A stretch of 10,415 nt of DNA, taken from assembly GCA_025453855.1 (NCBI GenBank), contig JALOPO010000036.1, forward strand, positions 1-10,415, given 5' to 3'. Shown piece after piece: positions 1-6,632 of the stretch; the first letter of the stretch is position 1, and each line of letters opens with the position of its first letter. The DNA is from Gemmatimonadaceae bacterium (GTDB taxonomy: Bacteria; Gemmatimonadota; Gemmatimonadetes; Gemmatimonadales; Gemmatimonadaceae). The position numbers and the translations under genes are program-made. The notes beneath the pieces were generated by a model. That model saw nothing but the letters and a program-made list of their open reading frames with translations. It was not told the origin of the DNA and ran no database searches.

Positions 1-1494
1 GTCGAGACCACCGGCCTCGTCCCGGGGTGGCACGAGATGATCGACATCGGCGTCGTGCTCACCGACCTCGAGGGACGCGTCATCGACTCGCTCTTCCTGC
101 GCGTGATGCCCGACCACCCCGAGCGCCTCTCGCCCGGCGCGCAGCGCGTGAACGGCTTCCACGCCGCCACCTGGCGTCGGCGGCGCGCACTCGCGCCGCG
201 GCAGGCGGTCGACTCGCTCGTGGCCTGGCACCGCGCCCGGGCCGGCGGTCACCCGACGATGCTCGTCGCCTTCAACAGCCAGTTCGACGCCGCCTTCCTC
301 GACCACCTCTTCCGCACCCGCGGCACGAGCTGGCGCACGCTCTACCACTACTTCGTGCTCGACGTGCCGAGCATGGCGTGGTCGCTCGGCTACCGCGAAC
401 TCACCGGCGCCGCACTCGCCGCGCGGCTCGGCGTCCCCGACGAGCCGCGCGTCGCCGACGAACACACCGGGATCACGGGGGCGATGCTCAACGTGCGGAT
501 CTACCAGGCGCTGCGCGCACGCGGCGCGGCGGCACCGGCACCAGCGGCATGCGGGCGCCGCACCGCACCGCGCCGCACCGCCCGTGGCACGACCCGTGAC
601 GACAGCAGCGGCATGGCCACGTCTGCCGCCGGCACCGACCGATCGCGCGACGACGAGCGCGACGACGAGCGCGACGACGCTCGCCACGACGCGCACACGG
701 CGAGCAGCAACCCCGCGTCGCACGGCGCCGCGCCGGATCCCTCGCTCCCGCGCCACGAGAAGGCGCTCCTCGTCCACGAGCGCCTCTGCGTCGTCTACGG
801 CTGCCCCATCGCCTACTTCCGCGACCACGATCCGCTGAGCGAACTCGTGGGCTCGATGCTCTCGCATCGAACGCGCAATGCCGACTCGGGACGCGCCTTC
901 CGCGCGCTGCAGGCCACCTACCGCACCTGGGCCGCCGTGCGCGACGCGCCGGTGGCCGACGTGCAGGCGACGATCGCCGGCGTCACGTGGCCCGAGCAGA
1001 AGGCGCCGCGCATCCAGCGCGTGCTGCAGCTCGTCACCGAGCGCGTCGGCCACCTCGAGGCGCACGCGCTCGATTTCCTCGGCGACCTCCCGCCGACGGA
1101 GGCGAGAGCCTGGCTCGAGGCGTTGCCCGGCGTGGGGCCGAAGACCAGCGCCGCGGTGCTCAGCTTCAGCCGGCTGCGCGGCGTCGCACTCCCGGTCGAC
1201 AGCCACCATCACCGCGTCGCCGTGCGACTCGCGCTCATCCCGGCCGAGATGCCGGTGGGGCCGTCGCACCGGGCGCTCGCCGCGCTCCTCCCCGACGACT
1301 GGAACGCACAGCAGGTCTACGACCATCACGAGGTGCTCATGCTGCACGGGCAGCGCGTCTGCACGCATCGCGACCCGCGCTGCCACAAGTGCGCGGTGCT
1401 CGACGTCTGCCCGTTCGGGCAGGCACGCATGGCGCAGGGGCGTGCCGACGCGGCGCGCGAACCGGAGACGGCACCGCCGCCGCACAGCTGGTGA
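1..1494 (+). CDS. DnaQ-like exonuclease / endonuclease III fusion protein (5' partial)
   Basis: The frame is open from base 1, so the start lies upstream; the ATG at 37 is internal. Window residues 2-5 read ETTG, the end of exonuclease motif I (D-x-E-T-T-G); its Asp would be just before the window. Motif II is FNSQFD at residues 91-96. Residues about 1-172 thus form a DEDDh 3'-5' exonuclease fold, although motif III (RVADEHTGITG, about 150-160) lacks a clear H-x4-D. Residues about 175-250 are a charged, low-complexity linker. Residues about 255-475 are a complete endonuclease III domain: SHRTRNAD helix, helix-hairpin-helix LPGVGPKT with catalytic Lys381, VDSHHHRV with catalytic Asp400, and an iron-sulfur loop C-x6-C-x2-C-x5-C at Cys454, 461, 464 and 470. 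That domain family removes oxidised pyrimidines and cleaves abasic sites in base excision repair. The joint role of both halves is inferred; the glycosylase assignment is firm. Confidence 0.88.
   Translation, partial: VETTGLVPGWHEMIDIGVVLTDLEGRVIDSLFLRVMPDHPERLSPGAQRVNGFHAATWRRRRALAPRQAVDSLVAWHRARAGGHPTMLVAFNSQFDAAFLDHLFRTRGTSWRTLYHYFVLDVPSMAWSLGYRELTGAALAARLGVPDEPRVADEHTGITGAMLNVRIYQALRARGAAAPAPAACGRRTAPRRTARGTTRDDSSGMATSAAGTDRSRDDERDDERDDARHDAHTASSNPASHGAAPDPSLPRHEKALLVHERLCVVYGCPIAYFRDHDPLSELVGSMLSHRTRNADSGRAFRALQATYRTWAAVRDAPVADVQATIAGVTWPEQKAPRIQRVLQLVTERVGHLEAHALDFLGDLPPTEARAWLEALPGVGPKTSAAVLSFSRLRGVALPVDSHHHRVAVRLALIPAEMPVGPSHRALAALLPDDWNAQQVYDHHEVLMLHGQRVCTHRDPRCHKCAVLDVCPFGQARMAQGRADAAREPETAPPPHSW
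646..681 (+). repeat. 12-bp in-frame tandem repeat in the linker of the fusion protein
   Basis: Three adjacent copies of CGCGACGACGAG, two perfect and the third with its last two bases changed, encode RDDE-RDDE-RDDA in the linker between the exonuclease and glycosylase domains. The unit is four codons, so a gain or loss of copies would keep the frame and only alter linker length. Confidence 0.8.
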
Positions 1495-1533
1495 GCCGCG
1501 TCGCGAAGCAGGCGCGCCCGCGATCGCCGGAAT

Positions 1534-1554
1534 GCATCGCGCCCGTGGCGATGC
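1534..1554. terminator. possible shared terminator hairpin between convergent genes
   Basis: GCATCGC and GCGATGC form a perfect 7-bp stem around a 7-base loop. It lies in the 90-bp gap between the convergent ends of the exonuclease-glycosylase gene (1494) and the small membrane gene (1585). There is no T-run on either side, so it is not a standard intrinsic terminator. Its position is the main argument for it. Confidence 0.3.
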
Positions 1555-1584
1555 CACGTGACGCACCCGCGACGCGCACCGCGC

Positions 1585-1854
1585 TCAGCGCGCCGGCGCC
1601 GCCGTCGACCCCGCTCGTCCCGTGAGGTAGAGCCGCAGGCCGAGCGCCCAGAGCAGGCTCACCGCGGCGCCGGCGATCATCAGCCGATACCACGCCTGTG
1701 CCTGCCGGAACGCCTCGGCGCGCGCGCCCTCCGTGACCATCGCCGGATCGCCGGTGCGCAGCAGCGGATCGACGAGCAGGAAGGCGGCCAGCGCACCGCC
1801 CACGCACGCCGCGAGCGGGAGCCAGGTGAGGACGGTGCGGAGCGCGGGCGTCAT
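1585..1854 (-). CDS. small two-helix membrane protein of unknown function
   Basis: This 89-residue protein begins at an ATG (1854-1852) that overlaps the TGA stop of the upstream amidohydrolase-like gene as ATGA. No Shine-Dalgarno sequence precedes it, which suggests translational coupling. Two hydrophobic segments, residues about 9-31 and 57-77, look like transmembrane helices separated by a roughly 25-residue loop with several charged residues (TEGARAEAFRQAQ). The tail is short and Ala-rich. I do not recognise a family. The overlap makes it likely that it is produced with, and acts in the same process as, the lipoprotein encoded before it. The same reading frame stays open far upstream, but that part lies antisense-like within the larger gene and is very Ala/Arg-rich, so the start at 1854 is preferred. 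Confidence 0.72.
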   Translation of the reverse strand: MTPALRTVLTWLPLAACVGGALAAFLLVDPLLRTGDPAMVTEGARAEAFRQAQAWYRLMIAGAAVSLLWALGLRLYLTGRAGSTAAPAR

Positions 1855-4151
1855 GGGGTGTCGGTCGCGGTGGCGCCGGTGACGGTCGCCGCACGCGCGC
1901 TGCCGGCCGCGGCGCGACGGGGCGAGGCGGCGCGACCACGCGGCCGCGCCGCCCCCTTCACGTTGCGCGCCGCCGGTCCGGAGCGCGAGGGGGCGGTGCG
2001 TGCCATCACCGGTGCGCGCGCGGCACCCGGTGCACCGACCGGGAGCGACACGAGCGCCGGCGCGATGCCCAGTGCGCCGTAGAGCTTGTCGGGGCGCAGC
2101 ACCACGCCATCCTTCACCACCAGCGTCGTGCGCCGCAGCGACGACATGTACTGCAGCGGATCGCCGTCCACGATGGCGAGCGTGGCGCGCATCCCCGGCG
2201 CGATCCGCCCCTCCACGCTGTCGCGGCCGAGCGCGCGCGCGGCACCCAGCGTCGCCGCCGCGAGCACGTCGGCATTCGGGATGCCGATCTGCGCGAGGAG
2301 CTCCATCTCGCGATGCAGCTGGAAGCCGGGGAGTCCGCCGCCCCCGATCACCAGCGGGACTTCGGCATCGTAGAGCTGCTTCGCGAGGCGCTGCAGCACG
2401 ACCCACGTGGCCTGGAAGCGACGCCGCTCGGCCGGTGACGAGACCGCGAGCCCACCGCCGCGCACGGCCGAGCGCAGCATCGGCGGCAGCCGCTCGCCGA
2501 TCGCGGCATGCGTCGTCGCCAGCTGGCCGGGCGGCGTGGTGAGGAGCGTCTCGTACGTCGAGAGGAGCGGAAGCACCGCCACGCGACGCGCGCGCAGTGC
2601 CGCGACGAGTGCGGTCATCGCGGGGCCGCGCAGGTCGACGGTGCCGCCGCGTCGCGCGACCGCGAGGAGCTGCGCCATGGTGCGCGCATCGTACGCGCTG
2701 TCGGCCAGCGCCTCGGCCAGCACGACGTCGAGCGCCTGCAGCTCCTGCACGCCATCGCGCACCAGCCGCGACGGCAGCGCCCCCTGCACCGCCCCGCTGG
2801 CGACACGCATCGCGCGCGGCGCGCCGTCGCGCGCGGCGAGTGCCGCGAGGCGCGGATCGAGCGAGGGCGCCGTCACGAGCTGCGTCACCCCCGCCTCGCC
2901 CGCGCGGTCGAGCGCCGCGCGCAGCGAATCGGGCGTGGCGACGATCGCCGGCGTGAGCCCCGCGAAGCGCCCGGGCCCGTCGAGCCGCGCCACGAGGTGC
3001 AGCGACGGCCCGAGCGCCGCACCGCGCGCCCAACGGGCACGGCGTGCGGCGCCGTCGATCATGTCACCCGTCATGTCGCGCACGCCGGTCACGCCCCCGG
3101 CGAGGTGCAGCAGCGCCTCGCGCTCGGTGGCGCGCGCGTGCATGTCGACGAGGCCGGGGAGGATGAACTGGTTGCGCACGTCGACGACCGTGGCGCCCGT
3201 CGGGACGACGAGCCCCGAATCGCGCGCCACCGTCTCCACGCGGTCGCCGCGGATGACGATCGCCACGCCGGCACGCACGCGGCGCGAGACGGGATCGAAG
3301 AGGCGGGCGTTGCGGAGCACGAGTGCGCCGCCCGGCCGCAGCGCGAGCTGTCGCACGGCGATCGAGTCGCGCGCGCGGAGCGCCGAGTCCTGCATGGCGA
3401 CGAGCTGCGGGATCGCCCGCTCGAAGCCGCGACGGATGGTGGCAGTGGCCCGCGTCCCGCTCGCGAAGAGTCGCCCCGACGCGTCGAGCCAGACCGGCAC
3501 CGGGACGAGGTCGAGCCCCGAGATGAGGTGCAGCGTGGCGTTCGTCTCGAGCGCCGCGCCGCGCACCTTGCGCGTGCCGACGGTCGCGAGCGTCGCCTGC
3601 CCACCCTGATAGAGCGGGACGGTGCGCGACTTCACCGCCAGGAGCGCGCGCGCGAGCATCGCATCGTGCTCGGGGAAGCCCAGCTGCGAATGCACGAAGC
3701 TGCGCGCCGCGCCGCGGCTCACCCCCCACTCGGTACGCCACGCGAGGACGCCGTCGGCGACCGAGACGACCTCCACCACCGGCGAGCCGAGGGCATCGGA
3801 CCCGGTGAGCGTCTGCGAGAGCGGGAGCGCGGACCTGGCATCGACGCGCGCCACCTGCCGGAGCGTCGGCGCGGCGGTCCCCGCACGCCAGCCGAAGGTG
3901 GTCACGACCGCGAGCCCGGTGTCGCTCCACTGCCGCATGCGACCGATCGGGCGCCCGTAACTCGTCACCACCCACTCGAGCGTGTCGCCCGAGAAGGCGG
4001 TCGTCGGCACCACCGAGTCCTCGGCGGCGGAACGGTTGAACGCCCCCTCGCTGTCCGGGGCGAGCGACTCGGCCGGGCCGGCACCCTGCCCACCGCTCCG
4101 GCAGGCGGCGATGGCGAGCGCGAGGAGGAGCGTCGGACGACAGCGCACCAC
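1851..4151 (-). CDS. amidohydrolase-family lipoprotein, probable pseudoenzyme
   Basis: The protein has 766 residues. It starts at a GTG (4151-4149) with GGAGGG six bases upstream; a second GTG follows directly. Residues 1-17 are a lipoprotein signal ending in LAIAAC, so Cys17 would be lipidated and the protein anchored outside the inner membrane. Residues about 55-270 form an uncharacterised N-terminal domain. Residues 275-690 follow the imidazolonepropionase-like amidohydrolase pattern: entry LRNARLFDPVSRRV, LPGLVDMHAR (331-340), GVTGVRDMTG, LHREMELLAQIGIP (612-625), and the C-terminal beta-sandwich piece GRIAPGMRATLAIVDGDPL. Residues 700-766 are a basic Ala/Pro-rich tail. The family normally hydrolyses amides or peptides at a metal centre, but here the HxH motif reads HAR, the GTD motif reads GGGG (603-606), and the Lys and two later His positions also seem replaced. 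Catalysis is therefore doubtful and a binding or scaffold role is possible. It is coupled to the small membrane gene downstream. Confidence 0.87.
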   Translation of the reverse strand: MVRCRPTLLLALAIAACRSGGQGAGPAESLAPDSEGAFNRSAAEDSVVPTTAFSGDTLEWVVTSYGRPIGRMRQWSDTGLAVVTTFGWRAGTAAPTLRQVARVDARSALPLSQTLTGSDALGSPVVEVVSVADGVLAWRTEWGVSRGAARSFVHSQLGFPEHDAMLARALLAVKSRTVPLYQGGQATLATVGTRKVRGAALETNATLHLISGLDLVPVPVWLDASGRLFASGTRATATIRRGFERAIPQLVAMQDSALRARDSIAVRQLALRPGGALVLRNARLFDPVSRRVRAGVAIVIRGDRVETVARDSGLVVPTGATVVDVRNQFILPGLVDMHARATEREALLHLAGGVTGVRDMTGDMIDGAARRARWARGAALGPSLHLVARLDGPGRFAGLTPAIVATPDSLRAALDRAGEAGVTQLVTAPSLDPRLAALAARDGAPRAMRVASGAVQGALPSRLVRDGVQELQALDVVLAEALADSAYDARTMAQLLAVARRGGTVDLRGPAMTALVAALRARRVAVLPLLSTYETLLTTPPGQLATTHAAIGERLPPMLRSAVRGGGLAVSSPAERRRFQATWVVLQRLAKQLYDAEVPLVIGGGGLPGFQLHREMELLAQIGIPNADVLAAATLGAARALGRDSVEGRIAPGMRATLAIVDGDPLQYMSSLRRTTLVVKDGVVLRPDKLYGALGIAPALVSLPVGAPGAARAPVMARTAPSRSGPAARNVKGAARPRGRAASPRRAAAGSARAATVTGATATDTP

Positions 4152-4157
4152 GGACGA

Positions 4158-4163
4158 CCCTCC
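4158..4163 (-). promoter_or_regulatory. strong ribosome binding site fixing the GTG start at 4151
   Basis: On the minus strand this reads GGAGGG, six bases before the GTG at 4151. It decides the start, because the lipoprotein signal begins immediately after it and no ATG is available nearby in frame. Confidence 0.75.
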
Positions 4164-4359
4164 AGCACCCGGTCAGGGAGACGAACCCGCGACGGCGATC
4201 CGGCGCCGGACCACCCGTGTGGGGCTGCTACCGCAATCTCCGAACCGTCCTCGACGGATGCCAGAGGGCGCTAGCGGCGTCCCTGCGTGCACGGGCGTTG
4301 CCTTGGCGCAACGATCCGTGGCGTCGAATCCGGGTGGATCGGGGCCGATGAACCGCCTG

Positions 4360-4692
4360 GAACAGCAGTGAAGGGCAGGGGACGGCAGGACAGGGCAGCG
4401 AGCTGCGCACAGCTGTCGGCGCGTCACGCGGGCGATGTCGCGTGCGCTGGCCGCACCGCACGACTCTTCAATGTGCACCCATCAGTCCCCGTCCCCCGGT
4501 CGTCCCCGTTCCTCCGCTTTCCGTGCGGTTCCGAACTGCGCGGAAAGCGGAGGAACGGGGACGACCGGGGGACGGGGACTGATCGCCACGGCACGGACGT
4601 CGGCCGACGGTGCACGCAGGCAGCGTTGCTCCTGCTCTTCCCTGCCGTCCCCTGCCGTCCCCTGCCCCACCCCTGCTTTTCACCGGCTGTTC
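4360..4692. repeat. outer imperfect inverted repeat enclosing the palindrome
   Basis: The left arm (about 4360-4390) reads GAACAGCAGTGAAGGGCAGG then GGACGGCAGG. The reverse complement of the right arm (about 4641-4692) reads GAACAGCCGGTGAAAAGCAG, then GGG, an 11-base insertion, and ACGGCAGG followed by a second copy of GGACGGCAGG. A perfect 17-base core, GGGCAGGGGACGGCAGG, is shared. The arms enclose the 103-bp palindrome, with unequal spacers of roughly 90 and 57 bases. Confidence 0.65.
4481..4583. repeat. 103-bp near-perfect palindrome
   Basis: Positions 4481-4523 and 4541-4583 are exact reverse complements of 43 bases each. The 17-base centre continues the symmetry around one central base, with only two mismatched pairs, each of which would be G-U in one RNA strand. 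In total 49 of 51 pairs match. The arms begin ATCAGTCCCCGTCCCC and are built from loosely similar 10-base pieces such as AGGAACGGGG and ACGACCGGGG. It lies about 140 bp downstream of the acyl-CoA dehydrogenase stop and about 330 bp upstream of the lipoprotein start. As RNA it would fold into one very long hairpin. A repetitive extragenic palindrome or small non-autonomous element is the leading explanation; a terminator role is possible, but there is no T-run. Confidence 0.93.
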
Positions 4693-4722
4693 ACTGCACC
4701 GAACCACCGCCGCACGCGGCGA

Positions 4723-6099
4723 TCAGACGAACGCCCCGACCCCGGTGAGGGCACGGCCGACGATGAGGGTGTTGATCTCGTTCGACCCCTCGTACGAGTA
4801 GATCGCCTCGGCGTCGGCGAAGAAGCGCGCGACGGAGTGGTCGAGGAGGATGCCGTTCCCACCCATCGACTCGCGGGCGAGCGCGACGACCTCGCGGCAG
4901 TGCTTGGCGCAGTACTGCTTGGCGAGGGCCGAGTGGTGCTCCTGCGCCTTGCCGGCGTTCTGGAGGCGGCTCACCTGGAGCGCCAGCGCCTGCATCGCGC
5001 TCAGCTTGCCGACCATGGTGGCGAGCATCGCCTGGATGAGCTGGAAGGAGCCGAGCGTGCGCCCGAACTGCGTCCGCTTCTGGGCGTAGGCGAGCGCGCG
5101 CTCGTAGGCGCCGTAGGCACAGCCGACCGCGATCCACGCCACGCCGACGCGCGTCATCCCCAGGACGCGGGCCACGTCCTTGAAGCCGTTGGCGCGCTGC
5201 AGCCGCTGCGTCTCGGGGACGCGCACCTTGTCGAGGACGAGATGGCCGTTCTGCAGCGTCCGCTGCGCGATCTTCCCTTCCATCTTCCTGACCGAGTAGC
5301 CGGGGCTGGTGGTCGGGACGATGAACCCCTTGACCTGCTGATCAGCGACGTCGCGCGCCCAGATCACGACCAGGTCGCCGAAGGTCGAGTTCCCGATCCA
5401 GCGCTTCTCGCCGGAGAGGATCCACGCGTCACCATCGCGCCGGCAAGTCGTCGCAATCCCGCCAGCGACCCCTGATCCGACGTCCGGCTCGGTCAATCCG
5501 AATGCGCCCAGCGACTCCCAGCGCCGCATCTTCGGGAGCCACTCCGCCTGCTGCTCGGGCGAGCCGCAGAGCAGGATCGACCCGTAGGCCAGCCCCGCGT
5601 GCACACCCAGGAAGGTGGCGAAGGAGCAGTCGACGCGCGCCAGCTCCATGGTCAGGATCCCTTCGGCCACCGAATCGTGGCGGACCGAGCCGTCGGGCTG
5701 CTCCGGATAGATCTGGTCGATCAGCCCGAGCTCGCCGAACTGCGGGATCAGGTGGTACGGGAACTCGGCCCGCTCCCAGTAGTCGTTGGCGATCGGTTCG
5801 ACCTCGCGCCCCATGAACTCGCGCACGCGCAACCGCGTCGCCTCGAGCTCGGGGGTCAGGTCGCGGAAGAGCTGCAGGAAGTCGCCATCGATCTCCGGCG
5901 CGGCCGGCGGGGCGACCTTGGCCTTCTGCAGCGACCGTCGCGCCCGGGCCAGCGCGGGCCCGTCGAGCTGCATGAGCTGCTCGGCCAGGGCGAGGACATC
6001 GGGGCGCTCGGTGAGTCGCGCGGCGAGCGCCGCCGCGTCGTCGCGCATATCGCCGTCGCCCGCACCCGGGGCGATCCGGCTCAGGAGGTCGGTCGCCAT
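4723..6099 (-). CDS. acyl-CoA dehydrogenase, ACX4/glutaryl-CoA dehydrogenase-like
   Basis: This 458-residue flavoenzyme would oxidise an acyl-CoA to the 2,3-enoyl-CoA with FAD. Recognisable parts are WERAEFP (108-114), FGLTEPDVGSG (200-210) and WILSGEKRWIGN (226-237) of the flavin/substrate region, then KRTQFG (341-346), SMGGNGI (411-417) and YSYEGSNEINTLIVGRALTG (434-453). Glu437 in YEG is at the position of the catalytic base of glutaryl-CoA dehydrogenase and of plant peroxisomal ACX4, and the KIAQRTLQNGH stretch also matches that subgroup. Substrate cannot be read from the sequence. Residues 1 to about 75 are an N-terminal extension beyond the usual length of about 390, rich in Ala, Arg and Leu. 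The start is ATG at 6099, with AGGGG seven bases upstream; a later start is possible. The Asp usual in the GSD motif is Gly210. No electron-transfer flavoprotein genes are nearby, and the gene appears monocistronic. Confidence 0.92.
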   Translation of the reverse strand: MATDLLSRIAPGAGDGDMRDDAAALAARLTERPDVLALAEQLMQLDGPALARARRSLQKAKVAPPAAPEIDGDFLQLFRDLTPELEATRLRVREFMGREVEPIANDYWERAEFPYHLIPQFGELGLIDQIYPEQPDGSVRHDSVAEGILTMELARVDCSFATFLGVHAGLAYGSILLCGSPEQQAEWLPKMRRWESLGAFGLTEPDVGSGVAGGIATTCRRDGDAWILSGEKRWIGNSTFGDLVVIWARDVADQQVKGFIVPTTSPGYSVRKMEGKIAQRTLQNGHLVLDKVRVPETQRLQRANGFKDVARVLGMTRVGVAWIAVGCAYGAYERALAYAQKRTQFGRTLGSFQLIQAMLATMVGKLSAMQALALQVSRLQNAGKAQEHHSALAKQYCAKHCREVVALARESMGGNGILLDHSVARFFADAEAIYSYEGSNEINTLIVGRALTGVGAFV

Positions 6100-6213
6100 T
6101 GGCGAACCCCTGCAAGGAGCGATGTAAGGAAGGAACGGCGCGCGAGCACCCGAAGGACGCGCGAGGGAGTGGAAGGTCGCGGGGGAGGGCGCACGGGTCT
6201 ACCCGCGTCGAGG

Positions 6214-6233
6214 CCCGATGATCACCGATCGGG
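6214..6233. promoter_or_regulatory. small dyad upstream of the acyl-CoA dehydrogenase gene
   Basis: CCCGAT and ATCGGG form a perfect 6-bp dyad with an 8-base spacer, about 115 bases before the dehydrogenase start. A second short dyad, CGGGT-CT-ACCCG, lies at 6194-6205. Either could be an operator, but short dyads are frequent at this GC content, so support is weak. Confidence 0.2.
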
Positions 6234-6317
6234 TGGGCGCCGGGGTGCGAGCGCTGTGCCAGTCTCGGTGCGGGGCGTCCGTACGGCGGGCTCCGCGGGA
6301 GCGGGGGGGTTCGTCGA

Positions 6318-6478
6318 ACTGCCGACCGCGATGGGACGCGAAGAGACGCGAAGGGACGCGAGGAAGGGACATGGATGATGTGGACGGCGCGCACGGCACC
6401 ACCCGCCCGCGACGCCACGATCATTGTCCCGTCATCGCGCCTCCTCGCGTCTCTTCGCGTCCCATCGCGGTCGGCAGT
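6318..6478. repeat. second long intergenic inverted repeat (34-bp perfect arms)
   Basis: Positions 6318-6351 and 6445-6478 are exact reverse complements of 34 bases, beginning ACTGCCGACCGCGATGGGAC. Inward of these the arms continue imperfectly: after realignment, the left stretch GGACGCGAGGAAGGGACA resembles the reverse complement of the right, GGAGGCGCGATGACGGGACA. The loop is about 25-30 bases. The sequence is unrelated to the palindrome at 4481-4583, but the architecture is similar: an intergenic GC-rich stem whose arms contain 10-base repeat units. Confidence 0.92.
6334..6363 (+). repeat. three 10-bp tandem units inside the left arm
   Basis: GGACGCGAAG, AGACGCGAAG and GGACGCGAGG follow one another with an exact 10-base period. 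The right arm of the inverted repeat carries a matching inverted set that is one unit less regular, so the arms have diverged from each other at this point. Confidence 0.8.
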
Positions 6479-6632
6479 CATGGCCGAAGCACCGAACGAC
6501 CGAGGAGGCGCCTGGCCGGGCCCGCGCAGGGACGACGCGGCACGAACTGCCGCCCCCAACGAGGCCGAGTTTGCCGGAATCGGGGGAACGGCGGGATCTG
6601 CCGGGGTCGCATCGGCTCCCGATCACACCGCC

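Larger units (their letters stand above)
4152..4722. other. 571-bp gene-free gap with nested inverted repeats
   Basis: This lies between the stop of the acyl-CoA dehydrogenase gene and the start of the lipoprotein gene, both on the minus strand. No open frame here has convincing coding character; those on opposite strands across 4481-4583 encode near-identical peptides only because the DNA is a palindrome. The promoter of the lipoprotein gene should fall around 4165-4350, but I see no clear -35/-10 pair. A small dyad, CGTTGC-6 bases-GCAACG, sits at 4296-4313. Confidence 0.7.

Noticed and set aside
1855..3033. Upstream extension of the small membrane protein frame (482 codons in all)
   Set aside because: Only the last 89 codons have protein-like composition; the rest is an Ala/Arg/Gly-rich shadow of the overlapping lipoprotein gene in another frame.
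2407..4274. Long plus-strand open frames (400 and 588 codons) opposite the lipoprotein gene
   Set aside because: Both overlap the amidohydrolase-like gene, which has a signal peptide, ribosome binding site and fold motifs. The shadow translations are low-complexity Arg/Ser/Ala.
4708..4721. Small hairpin CCGCCGCACGCGGCG just after the dehydrogenase stop as a terminator
   Set aside because: The loop would be only two bases and there is no T-run; such short GC palindromes are expected by chance at this composition.
4435..5475. Plus-strand frame of 346 codons across the palindrome and into the dehydrogenase gene
   Set aside because: It runs antisense through the acyl-CoA dehydrogenase and reads the palindrome on both strands; there is no family signature.
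4360..6478. CRISPR array
   Set aside because: The repeats are inverted, not regularly spaced direct repeats with unique spacers, and no cas genes are present.
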